NCBI GenBank assembly: GCA_965209015.1
Contig: OZ242367.1
Location: forward strand, 2,976,001-3,040,000
Direction: 5' to 3'
From: Bin80 sp965209015
GTDB lineage: Bacteria; Bacteroidota; Rhodothermia; Rhodothermales; Bin80
DNA length: 64,000 nt
The notes under the pieces were generated by a model. That model saw only the letters and a list, made by a program, of their open reading frames with translations. It searched no databases and had not been told where the DNA came from. The position numbers were made by a program, and so were the translations under genes. Of this stretch, positions 27,228-36,913 are shown one piece after another; position 1 is the first letter of the stretch; each line of letters starts with the position of its first letter.

Positions 27228-28374
27228 GAAATTTTGTTATGTTGGAAGCCTGACGCCTTCCATCTTCGTACCCGAGCTCCAGCACCCGCCCAATAAACTC
27301 TTGTTCAAAAAGCATGACACTCAGCCAGTCAGGACTCAGCGTGTCTCCACTTCCTAGGCCTTTTGTGAGCATGCGCAGGATCCCCCGGGTCTTCCCTTCT
27401 AATCCTCTGGCTAACTTAGCCACATCTCTTGATGGCTGAATTAAGAGAATATTGACTGGCCGGATTCCGCCGCGTTCTGCAGCTGGTGTATGCCTTGCCA
27501 ATTGTGTGATCCGATTTGCTATTCGGACATCATGGTCAAACGCATCTAAAAAAGTGGCGTTCAGCATGATGCCCATGATCTGTGCTGCGGGCGGATAACC
27601 TGTAATGGCAGGTATGGCTGCTTCGGTTTGCGTGCGTGCATATTTGGGTGAGATGCAAATGATATCCGTTGCTCCTAAGTGAAGTGCAGGTGCTAGTGGA
27701 GCAATCAGACGAATTCCTCCATCGCCGTGCCATGCGCTGCCTAACTGGACTGCCGGAAACAAGAGGGGTAGAGCGGAGGATGCCATAACATGATCCAGCG
27801 TGATCTCCGTTTGATGTGCAATCCGGTTCGGTCGCTGCCATCCCCCGATTTCACGCCCTTGCACCCAGGTGACCGATTGCCCCGTCGTGAAACTGGTGGT
27901 TGTAATGCAGATTGCTTCCAGTTTTCCTTCACTCAAATTCTGGTGAACCTGTGGCAAGGTCCCATCAAATGCAACAGGTAACTGCTTGGCCAAGTAATGG
28001 CGTAAGGGTTTTGTATCCAGAATTGCTTCTCCTTCCCGAAGGCGGATCACAGCGTTCGTAAATGGCATACGCGGCAAAACCCGCTGAATCACACTCATCG
28101 CCGATTCAGACTCATAGACTCGGTCACGATGAATCTTCTTCCAACACTGAACCAATGCCTCTGCACCGGAAAGGCCAGGATTTCCTGCAAGAAATGCAGT
28201 ATTGATTGCCCCCGCAGAGACCCCAGAAATAATTGGATAAGAGATTTCAGGGACCAACTCATGCATACAACAGATTACACCGGCCTGATAGGCAGCTCTG
28301 GCTCCTCCTCCTCCCAATACCAAGGCTAATTGTTTTTTCTGGATTCTTTCTTCCATATCCGATGCATCCGTCAT
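27205..28374 (-). CDS. Patatin-like phospholipase
   Basis: A roughly 389-residue Ser-Asp dyad lipid hydrolase. It shows the oxyanion loop LALVLGGGGARAAYQAGV near residue 17, the nucleophile elbow ISGVSAGAIN (GxSxG) and the Asp motif WHGDGGIRL near residue 220. It has no signal peptide. The frame is open to 28434, but the ATG at 28374 has an AGG-containing site just upstream (ATCAGGTCCAGA), so I prefer it. It overlaps the DUF5686 gene downstream, so the two are probably co-expressed and may act at the envelope. Confidence 0.9.
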   Translation of the reverse strand: MTDASDMEERIQKKQLALVLGGGGARAAYQAGVICCMHELVPEISYPIISGVSAGAINTAFLAGNPGLSGAEALVQCWKKIHRDRVYESESAMSVIQRVLPRMPFTNAVIRLREGEAILDTKPLRHYLAKQLPVAFDGTLPQVHQNLSEGKLEAICITTTSFTTGQSVTWVQGREIGGWQRPNRIAHQTEITLDHVMASSALPLLFPAVQLGSAWHGDGGIRLIAPLAPALHLGATDIICISPKYARTQTEAAIPAITGYPPAAQIMGIMLNATFLDAFDHDVRIANRITQLARHTPAAERGGIRPVNILLIQPSRDVAKLARGLEGKTRGILRMLTKGLGSGDTLSPDWLSVMLFEQEFIGRVLELGYEDGRRQASNITKFLEKAIDE

Positions 28375-28549
28375 TCTGGACCTGATCCCATCAACTGATG
28401 CCCCCCTCGCTAGTGGTCCAGCAGCAATCTCCAATATAGTAAGCCCAGACCAAGTATGTCGTCAATGACAGCGATATCTTTCCACATGGTCACAAACCTC
28501 TGAATTTGAGTAAGTTCGATGATCCTCAGACGAAATTATTGCATCCACT

Positions 28550-30775
28550 CTACCCCGATATCTCTTTCACCAGACTCTCAGCCTTGTATACATGTTGCAG
28601 AGCAGCCAGAATTGCACGGGCATCCACTGAGACCGTACGTGCAGTACGATCTGAGAAAATATACACGTTGGGCAAAGACTCAATATTCCCATCAAAGACA
28701 AGTCCTACGATCTCAAGATCTTGGTTCAATAAAGGAGATCCCGAGTTGCCTCCTGTGATATCGTTCGTGCTCACCAAATTGAGCGGTGTTGAGAGATTCA
28801 ATGCTTCTGGCGGATCTTGCCAGCGCTCGGGAAGATTCCATGATCCACTCATGCTCCGATAAGCATAGAAATGGTCATATAACCCATAGAATGTGGTAAA
28901 TGCCGGTGCCCGTGTTCCGTTGTACGAGTAGCCTCTAACATGTCCATCGGAAATTCGAAGAGAGAACGACGCGTCCGGGGGGGTCTCCGTCCCATAGAGT
29001 GCGAATCGAAGAGAGGCCAATTCAGCAACTAGTAGATCCTCTCTGTTTTTAAAGCTCTCTGCCTGCTGCTGAGCGGTAAAATATAGCGGTGCCAATGCAC
29101 TGATCACCGGAACCGTTGGATCTTCACTCGTAAGAAAACCTTCATCTAAAAGTGTAGCAAATTTGGCGGAATCTGAAAGTGCGGTCATTCCAACCATGCC
29201 TGCGACCAAACTATCTATGGGGAGTCCTCCCAATAGGCTACGAATGGTTGGATCCTGCTCTCCAAGTGCCTCTGTAAGCTCCGTGAGACGTAGCTTGATC
29301 ATTGCACGGTCCGCTTCCAGAGGAATATCTTCAAGAGCTAACGCGTCCTTACGAATTTCTTCAAGGATCTTCGGGTCTGCATAACCGCGACGTTGAAGGT
29401 TTCCTAAATAATATCCGTATAGCGCACGTGTCAGGATCCGAGATCCGATGGATGTTCCAAAATAAGTGAACGCCGCCATTCGGTCCGCTTCCGCACGCTT
29501 AGACAACTGGAGCTCATCCAACTCCTGAAATAAGGCGCCATAGAGAGCCGAGAGTGAATCCGACTTGAATAGATCTTCCCTGATCTGAAATTCTGCTGCA
29601 CTGCGGCGTGCAATCAGCGTATCGTTGCGAAGTCCCGCTAACTGCCCTGTCAATGCCTTGAGCGTGTTGCTGATGCCAAACCACATATTGTCAAGTGCAT
29701 CTCCACTTGATACATCCATCCCCGCAAGCGGACGCAATACTTCTGCGCGCCGACTTAGTGCATTAACTTGCTGAACCAGAGTATAGTCTCTCTCAAACTT
29801 AAGTTGAGACACACTCCCGAGCCGACTCGTCGATCCGGGATTCCCCACAACAAATACCACATCTTCAGCGGTGGCACCTTTCATGCTCCATGCGTAATGA
29901 TCAGGCGTGACGGCTGGATTTCCCTTTTGATCATAGGCACGAAAGAACGCCATGTCAAGCGTGTAGCGAGGAAATGTAAAATTGTCCTCTTCACCTCCAA
30001 AATATCCTATACTCTTTTCGGGGACCATGACCAGACGTACATCCTCATAACGCCGATACGTATGAGCAACATATCTCTCGCCGCTATAGAGTTCTACGAT
30101 TTCCACTCGGAGCGTGGAGTCACGCATCATGGCCTTTCTCGTCAACTCTTGGCTAATCTCCTCAGCTTTTACACGGCGGGCTTGTATACGCTCATTGTCT
30201 CCCCGTACCACGCGACTGGCACCATGAACCCGCTGAGTCACATCGGTGATCTCTCTGAGTTGCTCAACATACAAGTCGGGAATTCGCCGCTCATCTGGAG
30301 TCTCCGTTGCTAAAAATCCCTCTTCTATGAGGTCTTCCTCTTCTCGAGATACGTCCGTAATGTACTCGCGTGCACAATGGTGATTCGTTAGAATCAACCC
30401 TTGACTTGAAACAAAGCTGGCAGAACATCCAGATCCGAATCGTAATGCTCCGAGTCTTGCCTTGGCAAACCAGACGGAATCTGTATCAATCCCGTAGGCC
30501 TCCGAAAGCCAGTCTATTGGAGGACTATCAAATGTCCACATCTTTCCTCCATCAAACCTGCCAAGATCTACATCAAATCTATCAATTGTCTCCGAGGAGG
30601 AGATATCTTTTTTATCTATGTTCACGGAAGAGGATGGTGCTTCTTCTACAACCAAAGGTTGATTGATCACTTGGACAACTTCTAGCGCAGCGGGTGCGCA
30701 ACCAGACAGTATAGCCAATAGGAGCAGTATGCCAGCAATTGGCCAATTGTTACGTTCATTCGTCATGGTTCTCAC
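28550..30775 (-). CDS. S46-family dipeptidyl peptidase (DPP7/DPP11 type)
   Basis: A 741-residue lipoprotein protease that removes dipeptides from peptides, used in amino-acid feeding by Bacteroidota. The lipobox is ILSGC near residue 25. The chymotrypsin-like domain contains GSGCSASFVSSQGLILTNHH with the catalytic His, YTLDMAFFRAYDQ with the Asp, and GGNSGSPLLNQDLEIVGLVF with the Ser. The long central part (residues about 290-580) is the helical lid of the family. Length fits (about 720). P1 specificity, acid versus hydrophobic, is not assigned. The upstream paralogue at 30756-31850 overlaps its start by 20 bases. Confidence 0.92.
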   Translation of the reverse strand: MRTMTNERNNWPIAGILLLLAILSGCAPAALEVVQVINQPLVVEEAPSSSVNIDKKDISSSETIDRFDVDLGRFDGGKMWTFDSPPIDWLSEAYGIDTDSVWFAKARLGALRFGSGCSASFVSSQGLILTNHHCAREYITDVSREEEDLIEEGFLATETPDERRIPDLYVEQLREITDVTQRVHGASRVVRGDNERIQARRVKAEEISQELTRKAMMRDSTLRVEIVELYSGERYVAHTYRRYEDVRLVMVPEKSIGYFGGEEDNFTFPRYTLDMAFFRAYDQKGNPAVTPDHYAWSMKGATAEDVVFVVGNPGSTSRLGSVSQLKFERDYTLVQQVNALSRRAEVLRPLAGMDVSSGDALDNMWFGISNTLKALTGQLAGLRNDTLIARRSAAEFQIREDLFKSDSLSALYGALFQELDELQLSKRAEADRMAAFTYFGTSIGSRILTRALYGYYLGNLQRRGYADPKILEEIRKDALALEDIPLEADRAMIKLRLTELTEALGEQDPTIRSLLGGLPIDSLVAGMVGMTALSDSAKFATLLDEGFLTSEDPTVPVISALAPLYFTAQQQAESFKNREDLLVAELASLRFALYGTETPPDASFSLRISDGHVRGYSYNGTRAPAFTTFYGLYDHFYAYRSMSGSWNLPERWQDPPEALNLSTPLNLVSTNDITGGNSGSPLLNQDLEIVGLVFDGNIESLPNVYIFSDRTARTVSVDARAILAALQHVYKAESLVKEISG

Positions 30776-31850
30776 CCAAAGACTGCATGGCCAGTTCCTC
30801 TATAACTTTATCGGCATCAAATACAGACCCCAAAAGGGATAGAATCCCAGAGGTTGACACCGCGACACACCGGTGCCCTCCTTCTGTGTGTGCATGACCA
30901 AATGCTATACCCAAAATCTCCATATCAATATCTACAATTGCACCCCCCATCTGAGCACATTCACCTGACACAGAAAAATTCAATGCGGCAGATAAATCGC
31001 TTTTATGGATGCCGGTGTTCCACTCTGGCGGCAATGCCCAGGATCCGGTTGTACCGTGCGAATGATGCCGATCTAGCATCCCATACAAGGTAGTGTACAA
31101 TGGAGCAAGGGTACCGTTATATTTGTATGGATCAGATTGAGTGACGCGAGTGAACATCTCGCTCCCATCATATGCGGTCATGAACAGTTCTTCTCGACTG
31201 TATGGCGGGCGATCACTCCATGCGAAGTAACTCTCCGTATCCAAGGGTTGACCTTCTTGATCATAAACTCTCACCAGTGCAAAGTCCACGGTATATCTGG
31301 GATAGACTCCATCTTCATTTCCAAAATTTGTCACTTCGACAGGAGGGATCACCACAAGCCTCACATCATCATAGATATCCCAGATATACTTCCAGAAGCT
31401 ACTACTATCCTCGGCTACAATGATCTCGGTTCGTGTATCAGAAGTGAGGGGGGTGATGGGATGCTGAATATCAGAGACTTCTTGGATATCAACTAACTGG
31501 CTTACTGTCAGACCCGGCAGTCGGAGTTCCTGAGGCAAGTCTCCTGCCACAAACATGGAGTCACTTGGCCGAACCCATGATTCTAGGGAGCGCAAGCAGC
31601 CTGCGCTGGTTACAGCTAACCCATCCGAACTAACCAATGCCGCAGCACACTCAGCCAACTGTAGCGTCCCTAGGCGAACTTGTTCCATCCAGTCAAGATT
31701 GACCCCACTGAAAGGTTCTGAATTGGATTGAAGATATTCTGTATGCCCAACTTGAAGGCCGTCAATATTTGAATTGATCTGCTTCGCCTGAGCAGAGGAA
31801 GTGAGTAGGATCACGCTGATTCCCCAAGATAAGATGGAACAATTTCTCAT
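30756..31850 (-). CDS. Catalytically dead, shortened S46 paralogue
   Basis: A 364-residue exported protein homologous to the S46 peptidase next to it. Signal peptide: WGISVILLTSSAQAKQ. The matching motifs are degraded: active TNHHC becomes TSAGC (SSDGLAVTSAGCLRS), so the His is lost; GGNSGSP becomes QMGGAIVDIDMEILGIAFG, so the Ser is lost; the Asp motif is kept (YTVDFALVRVYDQ). The helical lid is nearly absent, explaining half length. The frame is clean, with no stops, so this looks like a maintained pseudoenzyme. It overlaps the active peptidase by 20 bases in one operon and may be a partner or regulator. That role is inference. Confidence 0.83.
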   Translation of the reverse strand: MRNCSILSWGISVILLTSSAQAKQINSNIDGLQVGHTEYLQSNSEPFSGVNLDWMEQVRLGTLQLAECAAALVSSDGLAVTSAGCLRSLESWVRPSDSMFVAGDLPQELRLPGLTVSQLVDIQEVSDIQHPITPLTSDTRTEIIVAEDSSSFWKYIWDIYDDVRLVVIPPVEVTNFGNEDGVYPRYTVDFALVRVYDQEGQPLDTESYFAWSDRPPYSREELFMTAYDGSEMFTRVTQSDPYKYNGTLAPLYTTLYGMLDRHHSHGTTGSWALPPEWNTGIHKSDLSAALNFSVSGECAQMGGAIVDIDMEILGIAFGHAHTEGGHRCVAVSTSGILSLLGSVFDADKVIEELAMQSLGENHDE

Positions 31851-31878
31851 ATGTATATATCCATAGCCCGGACTTATT

Positions 31879-31961
31879 GCCGGAGTGGCGGAAATGGTAG
31901 ACGCGCAGGTCTTAGGAACCTGTGTCCTTCGGATGTGTGGGTTCGAGTCCCACCTCCGGCA
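31879..31961 (+). tRNA. tRNA-Leu (anticodon UAG)
   Basis: The acceptor stem GCCGGAG pairs with CTCCGGC (31954-31960), followed by A. The anticodon stem CAGGT/ACCTG encloses CTTAGGA, so the anticodon is TAG. It has a long class II variable arm and the T loop GGTTCGAGTCC. The 3' CCA is not encoded. It lies between two oppositely oriented genes. Confidence 0.95.
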
Positions 31962-31979
31962 CTTGTCGTGAATGCATGA

Positions 31980-32360
31980 TCAGGAATCGTTTTTTGAGCA
32001 TGCCTGAAACTTCATGGACAGCGAATTGACGCAGTGGCGCGTGTTTTTGGCCGTAAACATTTCGCCTGTGAATACGTGCCCCAAGTGCCCATCACAACTC
32101 GCACAAATGATCTCTGTGCGGCGGCCATCTGCATCAGGTACTCGCCGAACTTGACCTGGAATCTCATCATCAAAGCTTGGCCATCCGCATCCAGAATGAA
32201 ATTTGTCCTCTGACCGATACAATGGCGCATCACACCGCCTACAGAGATAAGTCCCTGGGGCAGAGTGATTGTAGAATTCTCCCGTGAATGGTCGTTCGGT
32301 CCCTTTCTTTAGAATGATGTAGGCCTCTTCAGCTGTCAGTTCATTCATGTTTTTGTGCAA
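31980..32360 (-). CDS. msrB: Peptide-methionine (R)-S-oxide reductase
   Basis: Reduces the R form of methionine sulphoxide in proteins. The 126-residue protein has the whole MsrB fold: FTGEFYNHSAPGTYLCRRC with the first zinc Cys pair, HSGCGWPSFDDEI, IICASCDGHLGHVF with the second pair, and RHCVNSLSMKF with the catalytic Cys. No signal peptide, so it is cytosolic. Family members usually read RYCVN; here Tyr is His. It is probably single or co-transcribed with the upstream SDR gene (42 bases apart). Confidence 0.93.
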   Translation of the reverse strand: MHKNMNELTAEEAYIILKKGTERPFTGEFYNHSAPGTYLCRRCDAPLYRSEDKFHSGCGWPSFDDEIPGQVRRVPDADGRRTEIICASCDGHLGHVFTGEMFTAKNTRHCVNSLSMKFQACSKNDS

Positions 32361-32401
32361 GTTTTAGATTTGCTACTTGGCCCCTACCGTAATGTTGCCC
32401 A

Positions 32402-33220
32402 TCAGGGAGCAGGAGCCAAAGGATCTGGGTATTTGAATTGATATCCGAGTTGCTTGATCACCTTATCATTCATTACTACCTTGTCTGGTTCAGGTGCTTC
32501 GGCAGAATCGGTCGGAGGTGATAACCCGAGATTTTTAGCGGCATGTGTATAGAATTCAGACCTGGAGGGATGTTGATCTGTACATACATTGAATATTTCC
32601 CCCCAACAGTTTTGGGTAATCACTGCCAATGCAACTCCAACCGCATCATCCCGATGCAGTATATTCACTGCATTCTGTGGGTTCCGCAGTGGACGCCCCG
32701 ACCAGAATCGTCCAGGTCGGCGCTGATAGCCGTAGAGCCCACCATATCGCAGGATGGTCGTCTGGACGGCGGATGAATTTCTGAGTAGCTCTTCTGCCCT
32801 CAGGAGTGCAGCCCCTGACGCGGTATTTGGTGGATGCTTGCCTGCATCCTCTTCACGAACACGCCCTTTACTATAGACACTCGTAGAACTGATGAACAGC
32901 ACTTTCTCTACCTGTCCTTGGTTCAGGTAGCTGAGAATTGATGCCATAGCTGCTTTCATGAATTCTTTCACGTCTGTTCGCTTCCGACCTGGTGGAAAAT
33001 TGATGACCAGCACTTTTGAATCAAAAAAATCACACCGACCATGACCATGTAGGTCTGGCATCAATTTTAACAAATATGGCTCTATACCCTCAGACAGCAG
33101 ACTCGTCAATTTTGATTCTGTGGTAGTTGCCCCCCGAACCCGCCAATTTTGTGCGAGGAGCAGTTTTGCCAGCGGAAGTCCGACATATCCGCATCCCAGA
33201 ATACTGATTGTGGTTGACAT
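32402..33220 (-). CDS. NAD(P)-dependent SDR/epimerase-family protein
   Basis: A roughly 272-residue Rossmann protein of the extended SDR group, like E. coli YeeZ. The nucleotide-binding start is ISILGCGYVGLPLAKLLL, and the mid part has LFISSTSVYSKGRVRE, typical of sugar-nucleotide epimerase relatives. The usual YxxxK active pair is not clear: the matching region reads SGAALLRAEELL, so it may bind NAD without classic catalysis. The frame is open to 33235; I use the ATG at 33220 (MSTTISIL). It is divergent from the PH-domain pair. Confidence 0.8.
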   Translation of the reverse strand: MSTTISILGCGYVGLPLAKLLLAQNWRVRGATTTESKLTSLLSEGIEPYLLKLMPDLHGHGRCDFFDSKVLVINFPPGRKRTDVKEFMKAAMASILSYLNQGQVEKVLFISSTSVYSKGRVREEDAGKHPPNTASGAALLRAEELLRNSSAVQTTILRYGGLYGYQRRPGRFWSGRPLRNPQNAVNILHRDDAVGVALAVITQNCWGEIFNVCTDQHPSRSEFYTHAAKNLGLSPPTDSAEAPEPDKVVMNDKVIKQLGYQFKYPDPLAPAP

Positions 33221-33280
33221 GATTTGATGTAACAAGTGGACAGAAGGAGCGTACTTATTGATCTTTGCTTATAAATTCTA

Positions 33281-33748
33281 ATGGAAGTACTTGATCCCGC
33301 AGTGAAACGAGTCTGGATGATCAAGGGGATATTGGGATGGGCGATCTTGCTCCCCGTCTCTACGATCGTGGATGTGATGCTCTTTTTCTCAGAAAATGAC
33401 GCCTTCCTAACTGGCTTCTGGACGGGTCTCCTGATTATTATCAGCTCTCTCTGGGTACTCATCATCCCACCATTACGTTATCGATTTTGGCGATATGAGT
33501 TACGCGAAGAGGATCTCTATGCGATCCGGGGGATCTGGAATCGTGTACAGACAACAGTTCCCCTTCGTCGCATCCAGCACCTAGATGTAGCCCAAGATCT
33601 GATTGAGGGCAACTACAATATTGCCCGATTAGTGGTCCATACCGCTGGAACCCGAAGTACGGATGTAATCGTCCCAGGTCTCCCCTATGACGATGCGGTT
33701 CGTCTTCGCGATACCGTGCGCGACTTCATCGCCCAGTACATAGACTAA
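33281..33748 (+). CDS. bPH2 (DUF304) membrane protein, YdbS-like
   Basis: A 155-residue protein with two membrane segments (IKGILGWAILLPVSTIVDVM and WTGLLIIISSLWVLIIPP), then a bacterial pleckstrin-like domain: YELREEDLYAIRGIWNRVQ, TTVPLRRIQHLDVAQDLIEG and GLPYDDAVRLRDTV. Its stop overlaps the next start (TAATG). Pairs like this in Bacillus (YdbS/YdbT) protect against the bacteriocin amylocyclicin, a known family role; here the target is unknown. Confidence 0.83.
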   Translation: MEVLDPAVKRVWMIKGILGWAILLPVSTIVDVMLFFSENDAFLTGFWTGLLIIISSLWVLIIPPLRYRFWRYELREEDLYAIRGIWNRVQTTVPLRRIQHLDVAQDLIEGNYNIARLVVHTAGTRSTDVIVPGLPYDDAVRLRDTVRDFIAQYID

Positions 33749-35211
33749 TGGAGGAACCTACAGCGGAATTTCGGCGACTGCATCCGCTCACCTTCGTGCA
33801 TTATATATTTCTGGGAATTGTTGGCTTAGGTGTCGCATGGTTGTCATCAGCAGGAACGTCGGGAATGCAGACCTCCTCATTGATTTTTGCGATCATCTAT
33901 GCTGTCTTTGTTGGCCCTTATGTGATTGCCAAGTACATCCGATTTCGCTACTATGCAACCAGCGAAGAACTCATCATCTATTATGGGGTCTTCCAACGTG
34001 TCCGACGCAATATCCCTGCTGATCGTATCCAAAACGTTGCAATCAAGCGAAATATGCTTTCCCGTATCCTTGGGACTGCTGCGGTAAAGGTAGAGACGGC
34101 GGGGACTGCAAGTGCAGAGGGGGTTATTTCCTATGTGAGGATCCATGAGGCCGAGCGTCTTCGGAATCTATTCCGAACCGCTCAAATCGCGGATAAGTTA
34201 GAAGAGAATGACTCTGGACTCCCAGATTTTAGTATGCCTCTGCGGCGGGTCTTGCTCGCAAGTATATATCAATTCTCTTTGGGGCTCTTTGCACTCCTGA
34301 TCGGCGTATATTTTCAGTTAGAATCTATGGGGATCGTTGATAGCGGGGAGGTGGTGGACTGGCTGATTGAACAGAATTTCTCTCTGGCAAGTATTGAGAA
34401 TTCCTGGCCACTGCTGAGTGCTGTTGCTCTATTGATTACTCTTGTTTTGGGCTGGGCCATGGGCTTTATTCAGAATCTGGTCCGCTATTACAACTTCAAG
34501 ATGGTGCTGGCTCCGTCAAAGATTCATCGCCGATTTGGTCTTCTCACGATTCGAGAGGGAGCCCTCCCCTATAAGCGTGTTCAATCATTTCTGATTCGCT
34601 CCAACCCGATCATGCGATTACGCCGTTGGTATCGACTAGATCTTCAAACACTTGGACTTCAGAGTGGGGAACAGGGGTTCCAACCTGCAATGCCATTTGC
34701 CCAGTGGTCCGAAATAATGGCAATCGCTCCCCAGATCCGTCCCTTCTCTCTACCGAAGACCTTCACCGGTGTGAGTCCGCTAACGATTCGGAGACATTCG
34801 CTTCGGTATAGTCTTTTGATTGCTATTGCTTCCATCATTCTATCTCAGGTATGGTCAATAAATGCCCTCTGGGGTGTCGCTCTCTTACCCGTTGGTTGGG
34901 GATTCGCCTGGCTGCAATATCGGTGTCACCATTGGGCCTTCCATGACGGGAATCTGCTGATTCGACGGCGTGTTTTCAGCCAGCAGTTCTGGATTATTCC
35001 TGTGGAACGCTTCCAGGCCTTTGAACTCTCGGCTACGTTCTTTCAGCGACGGTTAGGTCTATGCACAGTGATTGTAGATACGGCCGGTGCAGGCGGGCTT
35101 CGTTATCCAAAAATCATTGACCTAACGCGGGAAGATGCGATCCAACTCTTTGAAAGGTTGTACAGCACGTTTCGGGGGCAATTAGGCCATCAGCGGATCA
35201 CATCCGTCTAA
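33748..35211 (+). CDS. Large bPH2 (DUF304) membrane protein, YdbT-like
   Basis: A 487-residue partner of the upstream gene, with overlap of one base. It has several membrane pairs, near residues 15-60, 165-185, 215-240 and 345-380, and three bPH2 repeats: one with YYGVFQRVRRNIPADRIQNV, one with RRFGLLTIREGALPYKRVQ and one with IRRRVFSQQFWIIPVERFQA. The layout matches YdbT-type proteins. The two probably form a complex in the membrane. Confidence 0.85.
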   Translation: MEEPTAEFRRLHPLTFVHYIFLGIVGLGVAWLSSAGTSGMQTSSLIFAIIYAVFVGPYVIAKYIRFRYYATSEELIIYYGVFQRVRRNIPADRIQNVAIKRNMLSRILGTAAVKVETAGTASAEGVISYVRIHEAERLRNLFRTAQIADKLEENDSGLPDFSMPLRRVLLASIYQFSLGLFALLIGVYFQLESMGIVDSGEVVDWLIEQNFSLASIENSWPLLSAVALLITLVLGWAMGFIQNLVRYYNFKMVLAPSKIHRRFGLLTIREGALPYKRVQSFLIRSNPIMRLRRWYRLDLQTLGLQSGEQGFQPAMPFAQWSEIMAIAPQIRPFSLPKTFTGVSPLTIRRHSLRYSLLIAIASIILSQVWSINALWGVALLPVGWGFAWLQYRCHHWAFHDGNLLIRRRVFSQQFWIIPVERFQAFELSATFFQRRLGLCTVIVDTAGAGGLRYPKIIDLTREDAIQLFERLYSTFRGQLGHQRITSV

Positions 35212-35226
35212 TTCAGTTATTCTATT

Positions 35227-35982
35227 CTACGCCATTGTCGCGCTTTCGTGATCTTGGCGAATACATGTCATCCCCAGATAGAGTAAGATAGGGACTGTTT
35301 TGCGCCGTGCTGGACCTTGCAGGTTTAGCGCGGTCAACCCAATAGAGATTGTCCACATCCCGGGAATAATTACATTGGCCCACCACGGTACGCGGGCAAA
35401 CAGAAACGCAAACAGTGCGGTGGCCAGCTTGGTGCCAATCAATCGGACAGTCCATCCGAACAGAATGGTCTTGATCAATCCTTGAACGACAATGAACCCA
35501 AACGCATGTAGCAGAGCAGGTGCTGCAATGAATCCACCCGCTTTTTTTAGGAATGCAATGGCACGCTTACGTTCCACGCCAAGGGATTCCAAAATTTCCA
35601 ATTGCTGTTCCTGAGTGAACCCTGCGAATACGTTGACGGCATACTCTTGGGCCAGACGGATGAGCAACTCGCGTTCTGTCCCCCGGTCAGCTAGAGGGAC
35701 TCTAAGAAATCGCGCGGTATCGCGAATAATATAACGGAAATTCGCTCCTTGTTCGGATCCAGTAAATCTTCGAAATTGATAGGCAATATCACTACTGCCC
35801 AGATAGCGAATTTTTCGCTCAAGTTCCGCACATAATGCAAGCCGCTGATCAGACGACTCAATATTCTCCAGATGCTCTTTCAGATTCGTACAGCGATCAA
35901 GTGGCCCTTGGACGATCTGAATGAGGTAGGAATAATCCTCATAGGAGAGTTCTAACAATAAATCCTGCATTGACTGGCTCAT
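35227..35982 (-). CDS. YaaW/UPF0174-family protein
   Basis: A 251-residue protein. The N-terminal half is helical and charged (IRYLGSSDIAYQFRRF, YIIRDTARFLRVPLAD), the C-terminal half holds hydrophobic stretches (ALLHAFGFIVVQGLIKTILF and TALFAFLFARVPWWANVIIP). The block order and the ending with TVPILLYLGMTCIRQ resemble E. coli YaaW, which has no assigned function. It is convergent with the YdbT-like gene, 15 bases away. Confidence 0.75.
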   Translation of the reverse strand: MSQSMQDLLLELSYEDYSYLIQIVQGPLDRCTNLKEHLENIESSDQRLALCAELERKIRYLGSSDIAYQFRRFTGSEQGANFRYIIRDTARFLRVPLADRGTERELLIRLAQEYAVNVFAGFTQEQQLEILESLGVERKRAIAFLKKAGGFIAAPALLHAFGFIVVQGLIKTILFGWTVRLIGTKLATALFAFLFARVPWWANVIIPGMWTISIGLTALNLQGPARRKTVPILLYLGMTCIRQDHESATMA

Positions 35983-36062
35983 TCTAATGCCGGATTCTTC
36001 GACCCATATTGTTAAGTGATAGACTCTTTTACGGCGCCCTGCAACATTTTATTTCAATATAA

Positions 36063-36694
36063 AGACTCTTTCAAAACTCTTTATTTTCTCCTGTTGTCCC
36101 GGCTGAATTGCGGCTTAAACTGGTTCAATCTGGTCGGACTACGCGAATTATCGGCAGGGGTTCGGTGTTTTGTGGATTCAACCAGTGTTTTGCCTGCACG
36201 GAGGTCTCTGTTTGGTGAATTTCGTCCACGATCCGTGTAGATTTCACACACCCCTCCCACGGCTTCTGTGGTTTGAAGCGCCCAAATTCTGTTATGCAGG
36301 GGTTGGATGGCCGGTTTACTGCACCATCCGCAGCATTTGGTCCACCGTGAGTACCACCACACTGAACATCAAATGACAGAGGACTTTCTAGTGCCCACGG
36401 ACCCGGATATTGCGTCCACCGAACTCATCCTTGAGCCGCCCAAAGGCCCGCTCCACGGTGGAACGCTCCCGGTGGCGAACCCGCTCCGCAGGAATGAATC
36501 CGGCCGTACGTTGCTCCTTTTGCTCACGACGATTCGCCGCTTTTTTCTTGCGCGGATTCGGATCAATGATCGGTACACGCCCTGAGTCTCTCCGATGTGT
36601 GACAATCTCCTTCGCGTCATAGGCGCTGTCCATTGGAAACAACTCCTGTTGGCAGGAAGTGTAGAGACCGTATATTTTCTTTGAAAGAGACTAT
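36063..36694 (-). mobile_element. IS5/IS1182-type element relic
   Basis: Imperfect inverted ends: AGACTCTTTCAAAACTC at the left and, read inward from the right, AGTCTCTTTCAAAG. They enclose the C-terminal fragment of a transposase gene. The left end is about 90 bases related to the MITE at 37129-37285. Confidence 0.65.
36316..36661 (-). pseudogene. IS5/IS1182-type transposase, C-terminal remnant
   Basis: The frame 36388-36660 reads LFPMDSAYDAKEIVTHRRDS then RVPIIDPNPRKKKAANRREQ and ERSTVERAFGRLKDEFGG, the C-terminal core of the group with the catalytic Glu. After RVRGH the frame meets a stop, but homology resumes in another frame (HLMFSVVVLTVDQMLRMVQ) to a TAA at 36316-36318. So it has lost its N-terminal half and carries a frameshift. 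Confidence 0.8.
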
Positions 36695-36894
36695 GGAATC
36701 CTCTCGGATTTTTTGGATTTTTTGGATTCCAAACATATAAAATTCGGAGATCCCTGTTCCTTCGTTTGTGATCCAAGAACTAACGATACATCCCAGATCA
36801 GCTCCCTGATATCCTCAATACAAAAATCCGCCCGTCATGAAAATTCCTCAAAAAGTCAAAAAATGCAGGAAAAGTACGCTCAGAGACAGGAGAG

Positions 36895-36913
36895 AAAGGG
36901 GGTAACTCCAGTT
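36895..36913 (+). repeat. Solo end of the IS1634-type element no. 2
   Basis: AAAGGGGGTAACTCCAGTT is close to the outer end of the IS at 43154-45293 (GGGGGTAACTTCAGT). It stops one base before an ATG with a signal peptide, and could supply upstream DNA to that frame. Confidence 0.5.
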
